From NCBI GenBank assembly GCA_937885465.1, contig CAKZZM010000129.1:1-26766 (forward strand): a stretch of DNA of 26,766 nucleotides. The letters run 5' to 3'. How positions within the stretch are numbered: the first letter of the stretch is position 1; every line of letters starts with the position of its first letter. The DNA comes from an uncultured Bacteroidales bacterium (GTDB lineage Bacteria > Bacteroidota > Bacteroidia > Bacteroidales > Paludibacteraceae). Shown piece after piece: positions 21,275-26,766 of this stretch. The position numbers and the translations under genes are program-made. The notes under the pieces were generated by a model. That model searched no databases and was not told the DNA's origin. It worked only from the letters and a program-made list of their open reading frames with translations.

Positions 21275-21443
21275 GAAATCCTTACTATGTTAGCAGGGGT
21301 CATTCGTCCCCACTCCCACAATAAGGATTTCACAAAGAAGCCCATATCGCTAACAGGTTCATAACCCCCATCCCGCAATATGGACTTCCTAAAAACTCCG
21401 AATAGTAGAACCATTCGGAGAGGTATATGAGGGTTGCCCCTCA
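21275..21443 (+). ncRNA. Block of four stem-loops, candidate structured RNA
   Basis: Stem-loop 1 (21275-21331): 10-bp outer stem GAAATCCTTA/TAAGGATTTC, inner GGGG/CCCC. Stem-loop 2 (21337-21388): outer GAAGCCCATAT/ATATGGACTTC (one mismatch), inner GGTT/AACC. The two share the unpaired elements GYTARCAGG and CCCRCAA, but their stems differ in sequence while still pairing. Stem-loop 3 (21396-21420) has CTCCGAAT/ATTCGGAG, and stem-loop 4 (21428-21443) TGAGGG/CCCTCA. It lies in the 268-bp gap between MuF and a small gene. The strand could also be minus. No known RNA family is recognised. Confidence 0.6.
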
Positions 21444-21448
21444 CGTCC

Positions 21449-21479
21449 TTTTAGGCGGCAAAGATACAATGTATTTTTG
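21449..21479 (+). promoter_or_regulatory. Probable promoter for the tape measure unit
   Basis: TATTTTTG (21472-21479) is a perfect -7 box. TTTT (21449-21452), 19 bp upstream, is one base from the TTTG -33 consensus. Start would be near 21486, about 50 bp before ATG 21536. A TGTCCAA half-site like those of the late dyads lies at 21482-21488. Confidence 0.5.
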
Positions 21480-21535
21480 ATATGTCCAAATTTTTGAGCA
21501 AAAAAAATGATTTTTTCAAATAAAAATGCAAAATT

Positions 21536-21769
21536 ATGATTAAACTTGTTCAATTTTTTAATGAGCGCATATTCGAGATGCGTCTTCAGCGTGCCATCCG
21601 CAAGGCTGACCAAATGCACGAACTGACAGGACACCGCTATATGGTGATTCGCTGGAAAAACGAACTTATCGTCAAATCAAAGAAACATCTTAAAAATGCC
21701 ATCAAGAGCCACCGCCTCAAATGCTCGATGCAGCAACTTGAGGACGGGGCGTTATACATAACCAAATAA
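21536..21769 (+). CDS. Small basic protein preceding the tape measure
   Basis: 77 residues, strongly basic, MIKLVQFFNERIFEMRLQRAIRKADQMHELTGHRYMVIRW and on to KSHRLKCSMQQLEDGALYITK. The mix of an N-terminal amphipathic helix and a C-terminal beta-like end is common in small Bacteroidales phage proteins found before the tape measure. It ends 12 bp before that gene. A second short helper of tape measure assembly is possible, but no family is recognised. Confidence 0.65.
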   Translation: MIKLVQFFNERIFEMRLQRAIRKADQMHELTGHRYMVIRWKNELIVKSKKHLKNAIKSHRLKCSMQQLEDGALYITK

Positions 21770-21781
21770 ACAGTTACCACT

Positions 21782-23683
21782 ATGGCACAATCGAAAATTG
21801 AACTTATCCTTGAGATGAAGGAACGAGTCAGAACCAATCTTACCAGAGCGAAAGATGCGGTTTCTCAGTCCACCAAGGATATGCAGGATAAACTCAACCA
21901 CCTGAAGGGCACATTCGTCAATGCCTTTGCCGAGATGAGGAAAGAGATTCCTATTTTCGACAAAGCCATACGTATGTTGCGTAACCCTATAGCACTTGCC
22001 GTGGGGGCATTCGGAGCACTCAAGGCAGGTATCGGACAACTAAATGAGTTCGCGTCCCAGTCCAAACAACTGTACAATGTGCAGGCAGAGGCTGAGACGA
22101 AACTCGGGCAGGTGATGCGCAACACCATGGGAGCAAGGCAGGCGGAGATAAACAGTATCAAACAACTGGCATCCGAACAGCAGCGGCTCGGCGTCATCGG
22201 CGACGAGGTGCAACTTGCCGGTGCACAGGAACTCGGAACATATCTGACCAAGTCGAAAAACCTGAAGACTCTTCTGCCGGTGATGAACGACATGGTGGCA
22301 CAACAGTACGGACTGAACGCCACTCAGGAACAAGCAACGCAGATTGCTACCATGATGGGTAAGGTCATGGACGGACAAGTCGGTGCACTCTCGCGCTATG
22401 GTTACAAGTTTGATGAGGCGCAGGAAAAGATACTCAAGTTCGGTACTGAGGAACAGCGTGCCGCCACACTTGCAGAGGTGGTCTCCGCTTCAGTAGGGGG
22501 CGTGAACGCTGCACTGGCTGCCACACCGGAAGGCGCACTCAAGCAGTACGAGAATAACCTCGGCGACCTTCAGGAACGCTTCGGCGGTCTCTTTACCGCT
22601 ATCTCTGCGGCTTGGTTGCCGGTACGCGAAGCCGTCATGTCAGGGTGGGAGCGCGTAGTGTCTGTCTTTGAGCGGAACAAAGATCGCATCACAGCAGCCG
22701 TCACTACTGTGGCTAATGTCATAGGCACCGCCATTAGAGGTGTGTTCACCATGCTCGGATGGGTCAAAAATGCGTTCGCATTCATATACGAATGGCGGGC
22801 AGTAATCTATGGCGTCATAGGTGCCTTTGCCTTGCTCAATGCCAAACTGATTGCCACTACGGCGGTCACGGCTGCACTGGCTATCAAGAATGCCGTCCTG
22901 ACTGCCTCACAATGGTTGCTGAATGTGGCTATGTCCGCTAACCCCATAGGTCTCATCATTGTCGCCATCGGTGCACTCATTGGAGCTATTATCGCACTGT
23001 GCCGCCGGTATGAGGGATGGACTACCGTCTGGAACGCAGTCAAAGCCACACTGGAGTTGTCTTTCAAACAATACGTTGAGAATTGGAAATTTGGTTTCAA
23101 AGAACTATGGACGGATCTGCAAATCTTCTGGGAGCGCATCAAGTCATTCGGCGAGAATGTAGGCAATGTGTTCAAGACGCTTGCACAAGCGATGAAAGCC
23201 GTCCTCAAAGGCGATTTTGAGGGAGCCAAGGCTGCTTTGGCAAACGGCTTTACATTCACTACCAGTGCCAAGGTGACGGAACTGGAACAACAGCGGGCGG
23301 CCAACCGGCAAGCCTTCAAGGATGAATCCATGGAACGCGCCAAAGAGATTGCCTCTGCATGGAAAGCCGTTGACCTCCATAAGAAGGAGAATGCACCCGC
23401 TTCTGAGCAGGAACAGCAAGCTATCTATGGTGCTGACGGCGCACCCTCTGCCGATGGAACAGGAAGCTCGGCTATCAGTACAGGCGACGACTCCGCCTCA
23501 CAATCCATTGCCGGTTCTGCTAAGCAGATCCGCAATATAACCGTGAATATCGATGCCTTCAACAAAGGCGGTATCAATACCAACAACACCGAGGGCTTGA
23601 ACGGCATGTCCGCCACCGATATTGAAGATTGGTTCAACCAAATGCTGTTACGAGCAATACGTAACCTTGAAATGTCCTACTAA
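21782..23683 (+). CDS. Tail tape measure protein
   Basis: 633 residues. A coiled-coil start (ELILEMKERVRTNLTRAKDAVSQSTKDMQDKL) leads to the tape-measure N domain with GALKAGIGQLNEFASQSKQ, then QQRLGVIGDEVQLAGAQELGTYL and GKVMDGQVGALSRYGYKFDEA. Two hydrophobic helices follow near residues 340-405 (AVIYGVIGAFALLNAKLIATT, and ANPIGLIIVAIGALIGAIIALC). The end is low-complexity Ser/Ala plus KQIRNITVNIDAFNKGG. It sets tail length and occupies the tube. It is separated from its usual neighbours, tube and chaperone, which are in the opposite-strand operon. Confidence 0.85.
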   Translation: MAQSKIELILEMKERVRTNLTRAKDAVSQSTKDMQDKLNHLKGTFVNAFAEMRKEIPIFDKAIRMLRNPIALAVGAFGALKAGIGQLNEFASQSKQLYNVQAEAETKLGQVMRNTMGARQAEINSIKQLASEQQRLGVIGDEVQLAGAQELGTYLTKSKNLKTLLPVMNDMVAQQYGLNATQEQATQIATMMGKVMDGQVGALSRYGYKFDEAQEKILKFGTEEQRAATLAEVVSASVGGVNAALAATPEGALKQYENNLGDLQERFGGLFTAISAAWLPVREAVMSGWERVVSVFERNKDRITAAVTTVANVIGTAIRGVFTMLGWVKNAFAFIYEWRAVIYGVIGAFALLNAKLIATTAVTAALAIKNAVLTASQWLLNVAMSANPIGLIIVAIGALIGAIIALCRRYEGWTTVWNAVKATLELSFKQYVENWKFGFKELWTDLQIFWERIKSFGENVGNVFKTLAQAMKAVLKGDFEGAKAALANGFTFTTSAKVTELEQQRAANRQAFKDESMERAKEIASAWKAVDLHKKENAPASEQEQQAIYGADGAPSADGTGSSAISTGDDSASQSIAGSAKQIRNITVNIDAFNKGGINTNNTEGLNGMSATDIEDWFNQMLLRAIRNLEMSY

Positions 23684-24174
23684 TGTCAAAGTCCTTTGCC
23701 GCCATAGTAGATGATGTGACACGCGCCATAAACGCGCTGCCTAACCGTGTCGCCACGCTCGCTGTCAATTTCAGTAAGCAGCGGTTCGTTCAGCAGAACT
23801 GGCATGACACGACTCCGGAGCCGTGGAAACCGCGCTCTACCAAACGACGCGGCGGCGAGAAACGCCAGAACGGTGCTATCCTCGTGGATAGTGGCCGCCT
23901 CAAGCGTTCCATCCGCGTCATCAGCGCGAACTCTGAGCGTGTCGTTATCGGCACCGATGTTCCTTACGCAGAAATGCACAATGAGGGCTTCGACGGGCAG
24001 GTGAGTGTACGGCAACATTCGCGCAGATCACGCAAAGGACGCGCCTACACCGTCAGAGCCCACACACGCCGCGTTCACATGCCACAACGGCGATTCTTAG
24101 GCGAATCACAGGAACTGGCTAACCAATTAGAAGAAATGATAACCAACGAACTTAAAAAAGCAATCGAGCAATGA
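23683..24174 (+). CDS. Phage virion morphogenesis protein (Mu gpG-like, tail completion)
   Basis: 163 residues, very basic. The pattern NFSKQRFVQQNWHDTTPEPWKPRS, then ILVDSGRLKRSIRVISANSERVVIGTDVPYAEMHNEG (about 67-103) and RRFLGESQEL, is that of the phage virion morphogenesis family (Mu gpG / P2 gpS-like). It helps finish heads or join tails. Its ATG shares a base with the tape measure stop (TAATG), so the genes are translationally coupled. Confidence 0.85.
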   Translation: MSKSFAAIVDDVTRAINALPNRVATLAVNFSKQRFVQQNWHDTTPEPWKPRSTKRRGGEKRQNGAILVDSGRLKRSIRVISANSERVVIGTDVPYAEMHNEGFDGQVSVRQHSRRSRKGRAYTVRAHTRRVHMPQRRFLGESQELANQLEEMITNELKKAIEQ

Positions 24175-24689
24175 AACAAGCCATTGATAACATCATACTG
24201 CGTATCGCAGAAAACAGTGAAGCTTTTACGCAAAGAAACCTCATCGCCCCGCAGACGATGGATATCTATTTAGGACAACCGACTGCACCGGATCAGTTTG
24301 AGTTTGACTTACCGGCAATCTTCATTGATTATATGGCTGACTATGCCAACGAAAAACTGTATTTCTACCTCCATGTGCTGCAAGACTATGAAGAGGACAC
24401 CGAACATTTCGCGCAGAACAGAGCCGACGGAATGCGTTTTAATGACTATTTAACGGTCATTAAAAGGCTATTAAATGGCGTTAAAATGGGCGGCGCGTTT
24501 GGAGTTCTGAAGCTCTATCAGGAACTCCCGGTGCAAACAGAGTTCTACTACTACCACCAAATAACACTCGCTTGCAACCTCTATACCGACCTGTATGCAC
24601 AAGAGGATAAGTATATCGACGCAGAACCCGTCTCGGTATTCATCGAGCATGGCACCCTCAAAGAGCGTCCACCATTAAAACCGGCATAA
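24171..24689 (+). CDS. Mu gp37-like protein, probable tail terminator
   Basis: 172 residues; the start overlaps the gpG-like stop by four bases. Segments such as TMDIYLGQPTAPDQFEFDLPAIFIDYM and YYYHQITLACNLYTDLYAQED recall the Mu gp37/tail terminator group, which caps the tail tube. It is the last gene of the plus-strand late operon, ending just before a strong terminator. Codons for about residues 90-107 contain five TTAA tetramers phased at 11, 10, 11 and 10 bp (24439-24484). That spacing cannot come from codon periodicity. Confidence 0.6.
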   Translation: MKQAIDNIILRIAENSEAFTQRNLIAPQTMDIYLGQPTAPDQFEFDLPAIFIDYMADYANEKLYFYLHVLQDYEEDTEHFAQNRADGMRFNDYLTVIKRLLNGVKMGGAFGVLKLYQELPVQTEFYYYHQITLACNLYTDLYAQEDKYIDAEPVSVFIEHGTLKERPPLKPA

Positions 24690-24715
24690 CTCCGTCTTCC
24701 CGGCAGGCATATAAA

Positions 24716-24747
24716 ACAAGAAAGCACCTTCGCGGGTGCTTTCTTGT
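24716..24747. terminator. Intrinsic terminator between converging operons
   Basis: A perfect 13-bp stem ACAAGAAAGCACC/GGTGCTTTCTTGT closes a six-base loop. A-rich on the left arm and T-rich on the right, it can end the plus-strand head operon and also the minus-strand early operon that converges on it. Confidence 0.85.
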
Positions 24748-24855
24748 TGTTAGTGGCGAACGCCTCCGAGCGTTCAAATGTTTTCCGAGTCTCCGAGCGT
24801 TTTCTCGCGTTGTCCATTGTGCCGGATACTATCCGGCTCTGTCATGCTTACTACC
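24748..24855. repeat. Spacer with mini-palindrome copies
   Basis: GAACGCCTCCGAGCGTTC (24758-24775) is an 18-bp palindrome. It is the reverse complement of the family seen at 4862 and 4904. A decayed copy (GAGTCTCCGAGCGTTTTC) lies at 24787-24804. No gene is seen. Confidence 0.75.
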
Positions 24856-25182
24856 TTATAAGCCCGAAAATTTACCTTTCGCTTTCTTTATTTTCAAGAT
24901 GGTCTCACCATCCACACGGAGCCAATAGATCGTTGCCGCCGGACGACCACTCCATGAATCGTCCGCCATAATAATCTCCGAACGCTTCCACTTAGGATTA
25001 GCGGCCGCCAGTTCATCCGCTTTGTCCCGGAATTCTGCCGCCACATCATTGCGCATGTGCTCGTCAATAATGGTGGCATCATACTCGTTCCGGGCAAATT
25101 CTTTAAGTGCTTTTGTCATCGTAGTCCCGAGACTGTTTCCTACGTAACTAACAAAGCATAGGGTTGTTTCTTTTCTTGTCAT
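24856..25182 (-). CDS. Hypothetical early-region protein
   Basis: 108 residues, starting MTRKETTLCFVSYVGNSLGTTMTKALKEF. No recognised domain. It is a mixed alpha/beta protein with acidic helices (AEFRDKADELAAANPKWKRSE), a closing strand pair (AATIYWLRVDGETILKIKKAKG) and no membrane segment. It is the last gene of the minus-strand early group, followed by the shared terminator. Early accessory functions or host takeover are possible, but nothing specific can be said. Confidence 0.6.
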   Translation of the reverse strand: MTRKETTLCFVSYVGNSLGTTMTKALKEFARNEYDATIIDEHMRNDVAAEFRDKADELAAANPKWKRSEIIMADDSWSGRPAATIYWLRVDGETILKIKKAKGKFSGL

Positions 25183-25201
25183 AATCTAATAATTTAATAA
25201 G

Positions 25202-25441
25202 TTAATCGAATAATGTTGGATTTTGCACCTTTTCGGCTCTCTCGCGTTGCGCTATCTCACGCAGCTGTCTTTCGTAGGGTATAGTCAGGTATTCATACAG
25301 CGTACTGCGGCTGATATGGTACCGGGGCCTAATGAATGTACGGTAGATATATTCGGTACTCAGACCTAATTTTGCTTTCTCCACATACAATTCATTGATT
25401 TCTTTTACCCTTAAAAGCAGATTTTTTCGAGAAAATGCCAT
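25202..25441 (-). CDS. Hypothetical protein with HTH-like C-terminal half
   Basis: The frame is open from 25597, but ATG 25441 (MAFSRKNLLLRVKEINELYVEKAK) is preferred, since the longer form would run through a promoter and terminator on the other strand. It gives 79 residues. The stretch LGLSTEYIYRTFIRPRYHISRSTLYEYL (about 29-56) has the spacing of a helix-turn-helix with an extended turn. A small DNA-binding protein in the early/middle region would be a candidate for the factor that binds the late dyads (a functional counterpart of Mor/C). This is speculation from motif and position. Confidence 0.55.
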   Translation of the reverse strand: MAFSRKNLLLRVKEINELYVEKAKLGLSTEYIYRTFIRPRYHISRSTLYEYLTIPYERQLREIAQRERAEKVQNPTLFD

Positions 25442-25446
25442 TTTTA

Positions 25447-25478
25447 TTTGCACAATCCAATTTTTGTTAGTACTTTTG
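25447..25478 (+). promoter_or_regulatory. Perfect promoter facing against the early genes
   Basis: TTTG (25447-25450), 20 bp, TACTTTTG (25471-25478), on the plus strand, with predicted start near 25485. TTTGCAC half-sites overlap both boxes, and GTTTGTGCAA follows at 25494-25503. This resembles the operator at 16166-16183. No plus-strand gene lies downstream. Confidence 0.65.
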
Positions 25479-25484
25479 CACTTG

Positions 25485-25539
25485 GTTATAAAAGTTTGTG
25501 CAATGGCTTCCTGCTTCGGTGGGAAGCTGTTGTTTTTTT
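25485..25539 (+). ncRNA. Candidate short RNA ending in a UUCG terminator
   Basis: From the predicted start near 25485 the transcript would meet a 9-bp stem at 25506-25527, GCTTCCTGC-TTCG-GTGGGAAGC. It has the stable C(UUCG)G loop, followed by TGTTG and seven T. Promoter and terminator enclose about 55 nt. The RNA is antisense to the spacer upstream of the 25202-25441 gene, so it could pair with that leader. It may also be an attenuated leader. Confidence 0.45.
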
Positions 25540-25908
25540 CTACGGAAACATCCCATTGAGCCACTCTCCGAAGAATTGGTAGTAAATACGCTCCCAATCA
25601 ATCTCTCCCTCCCACAATATGCAACTGTCGTCGATATACACATCGGCACACACCTTCCGACTATTGCCGCCGTACTGCTCGATATTCTCCCGCAGGTTGT
25701 CGTTCACTTGGTCAAACGGTATGCCGTGCCACAGCAGGAAGTTCATGGCCTCCACAAGCAAGTCGCCCGACCGGCATGTCCAAATGATAATCTTGTGACC
25801 CTCTTCGTGCAACCTCAGCAGAGTGTCTTTCGCACCACTCTGCAACTCGCCGATTTGCGGATACTTATTCTCCACTATCGTGCCGTCAAAATCAACTGCT
25901 ATCGTCAT
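25540..25908 (-). CDS. HAD-superfamily phosphatase-like protein
   Basis: 122 residues. HAD motif I is VDFDGTI with Asp6 and Asp8. Motif II is IIIWTCRSGD (about residues 39-48), and an acidic motif VYIDDSCILWEG follows (about 90-101). The small size and cap-less layout match the short HAD hydrolases of Bacteroidales (hydrolase of unknown substrate, BT0820-like). It probably acts on a small phosphorylated compound such as a nucleotide. It lies in the early region, two bases before the zinc-ribbon gene in map order (downstream in transcription). Confidence 0.75.
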   Translation of the reverse strand: MTIAVDFDGTIVENKYPQIGELQSGAKDTLLRLHEEGHKIIIWTCRSGDLLVEAMNFLLWHGIPFDQVNDNLRENIEQYGGNSRKVCADVYIDDSCILWEGEIDWERIYYQFFGEWLNGMFP

Positions 25909-25909
25909 A

Positions 25910-26116
25910 TCAATAAGGTTCTATTGTTACCGTTCCTCTTGTCGTCCTCTTCACTCTTCCGCTACCGCTGCACACCGGGCATATTGTCGGGGGAATATTC
26001 AGTAATTCCTCCTCCTCGTCCTGCCGCACATAACCTACGCCGTAACATTCGCGGCATAGGTCAATGCGGCTGTTTTCAAACTGTCTTACTTTCATCGTCT
26101 CATCACTGTTTGACAT
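25910..26116 (-). CDS. Small zinc-ribbon protein with two CxxCxGxG motifs
   Basis: 68 residues (or 61 from Met8 at 26095). Two CxxCxGxG knuckles, CRECYGVG and CPVCSGSG, are of the DnaJ cysteine-rich type and would bind one zinc. The start lies right beside the 22-bp repeat array, whose minus-strand copies contain ATG triplets. In the early operon between Gam and the HAD gene, it may bind protein or RNA. Its function is unknown. Confidence 0.65.
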   Translation of the reverse strand: MSNSDETMKVRQFENSRIDLCRECYGVGYVRQDEEEELLNIPPTICPVCSGSGRVKRTTRGTVTIEPY

Positions 26117-26117
26117 C

Positions 26118-26183
26118 GTACATCGTCACTTCGTACATCGTACATCGTCACTTCGTACATCGTACATCGTCACTTCGTACATC
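26118..26183. repeat. Three perfect 22-bp tandem repeats
   Basis: The units at 26118, 26140 and 26162 are each a 15-bp part, GTACATCGTCACTTC, followed by GTACATC. They fill the gap between Gam and the zinc-ribbon gene. Each contains GTAC palindromes and, on the minus strand, ATG codons. They share the TGTAC core with the prophage-end repeats. Confidence 0.95.
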
Positions 26184-26186
26184 AAC

Positions 26187-26702
26187 TCACGCTTCCTCTT
26201 TCTTCGGTTCTACATAGAAGGTCTCGTCCTGTGCAACCGTGATTCCGCATTTCGACATCTTTTCGAACATACCGTCCTCGTCCCTGTCGGCAAGCAGCTT
26301 GTCTTTCGCCACCTCCTCGCTCGAGCGCACATAACCGGGCAGGAACTCGCGCACCATCTGAAGCACGCTCGCCCATGTGAAGCCTTTCAGCGTCTTGAGT
26401 TTCGGAGTGCCGGTGCGGAAACCGATAGTGCCGTGTGCCATATCGAGGCTCTTCTTCTTGACGAAGAGCTCCGCCTTATTCTCCACTGCAAACGCCTGCA
26501 GCACATCAAACGCCTGCTCGCGCTCCGCGTCCAACTGCGACAAACGGTCTGCCTGCTTCTCGCGGATCTTTGCGCACTGCAGCTCTACCTCCGCATTGAT
26601 TTTCTGAATCTGCGCGTCCGCCTTCGCATAACTCGCGAACGCCTCGTTAGCTTGTTCCTGACTAACACCCTGAATCAGGGTCTTTTTCTTTCTTGTTACC
26701 AT
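26187..26702 (-). CDS. gam: Host-nuclease inhibitor Gam (Mu Gam family)
   Basis: 171 residues. A long N-terminal coiled coil (ANEAFASYAKADAQIQKINAEVELQCAKIREKQ) leads to FVKKKSLDMAHGTIGFRTGTPKLKTLKG (about 80-107), the Gam core, and a C-terminal GITVAQDETFYVEP. Mu Gam is a Ku-like dimer that coats DNA ends and shields them from RecBCD/AddAB exonucleases. It marks the early region of a transposable phage and implies transposase A and B genes just outside the right edge. Confidence 0.9.
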   Translation of the reverse strand: MVTRKKKTLIQGVSQEQANEAFASYAKADAQIQKINAEVELQCAKIREKQADRLSQLDAEREQAFDVLQAFAVENKAELFVKKKSLDMAHGTIGFRTGTPKLKTLKGFTWASVLQMVREFLPGYVRSSEEVAKDKLLADRDEDGMFEKMSKCGITVAQDETFYVEPKKEEA

Positions 26703-26714
26703 AATTGTAAGTGT

Positions 26715-26766
26715 TTAATTGTTATTGATATATTCCCTTGCCGCGGCTATGCCCTTGGCTTGGTTG
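26715..26766 (-). CDS. 3' end of an upstream early gene (partial)
   Basis: The window edge shows the last 16 codons of a minus-strand frame, NQAKGIAAAREYINNN, then TAA, 12 bp before the Gam start. Tight spacing supports an operon. Too short to name. Confidence 0.45.
   Translation of the reverse strand, partial: NQAKGIAAAREYINNN

Noticed and set aside
21214..21444. Minus-strand open frame across the stem-loop block
   Set aside because: It overlaps the end of MuF and consists of inverted repeats. Compensatory changes point to RNA structure rather than protein.
22807..23343. Minus-strand open frame of 178 codons within the tape measure gene
   Set aside because: It is antisense to a well-supported gene and has no motif of its own.
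26118..26183. Possible CRISPR-like or tRNA-like element
   Set aside because: The 22-bp units are contiguous without spacers, and there is no cloverleaf potential.
25498..26217. Long plus-strand open frame of 239 codons
   Set aside because: It lies opposite the HAD and zinc-ribbon genes, which have clear catalytic and metal-binding motifs. The plus-strand product shows no domain-like pattern.

Overview
The window holds the end of a host locus followed by most of a Mu-like (transposable, contractile-tailed) prophage of a Bacteroidales-type bacterium. The host group is inferred from several perfect Bacteroides-type promoters (TTTG, 19-20 bp, TAnnTTTG), Bacteroidetes-style lipoboxes ending in SC, and tail and head proteins of the type found in Bacteroidales Mu-like elements. 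The species cannot be named from the sequence.

Layout. Positions 1-1374 are host DNA on the plus strand: the 3' part of an McrC-like restriction subunit, then a PARG/macrodomain gene (TIGR02452 type). The prophage cuts that gene off after about 180 codons. The prophage end lies around 1374-1424 and carries two 18-bp direct repeats that look like transposase-binding sites. From 1590 to 15964 a minus-strand late operon encodes, in transcription order: ClpP-type protease/scaffold, major capsid protein, a 54-aa protein, DUF2586-type sheath, tail tube, tail-assembly chaperone with a -1 frameshift extension, a DUF6046-like hub protein, D-like hub, spike, gp25/W-like wedge, amidase, Rz/Rz1-like pair, small LysM-like baseplate protein, baseplate J, gpI-like protein, two fibre proteins, a fibre-associated protein, a LamG-like receptor-binding candidate and a u-spanin-like protein. 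One plus-strand cargo gene (10436-10663) interrupts this block. From 16201 to 24689 a plus-strand operon encodes terminase small and large subunits, a DUF1320 protein, portal (DUF935), MuF with a toxin-like C-terminus, a small protein, the tape measure, gpG-like and gp37-like proteins. From 24856 to the end, minus-strand early genes include a HAD phosphatase, a zinc-ribbon protein and Gam. The MuA/MuB-like transposition genes are expected just beyond the right edge.

Control. The two late operons diverge from a 236-bp region. It contains two perfect promoters pointing apart, separated by two tandem GTCCAA-N3-TTGGAC dyads 21 bp apart, which looks like one switch for all structural genes. The tail chaperone carries a canonical A AAA AAC slippery site. 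A second one, A AAA AAG with a downstream hairpin, would join portal to MuF.

The most unusual signals are: (1) several loci with TTAA or TTTCAA repeated every 10-11 bp, that is, helically phased and independent of codon phase; (2) a block of stem-loops at 21275-21443 whose first two members keep the same fold with changed base pairs; (3) a promoter-plus-UUCG-terminator unit at 25447-25539 that would make an RNA of about 55 nt; and (4) small GC-rich palindromes scattered at gene ends and in linkers.
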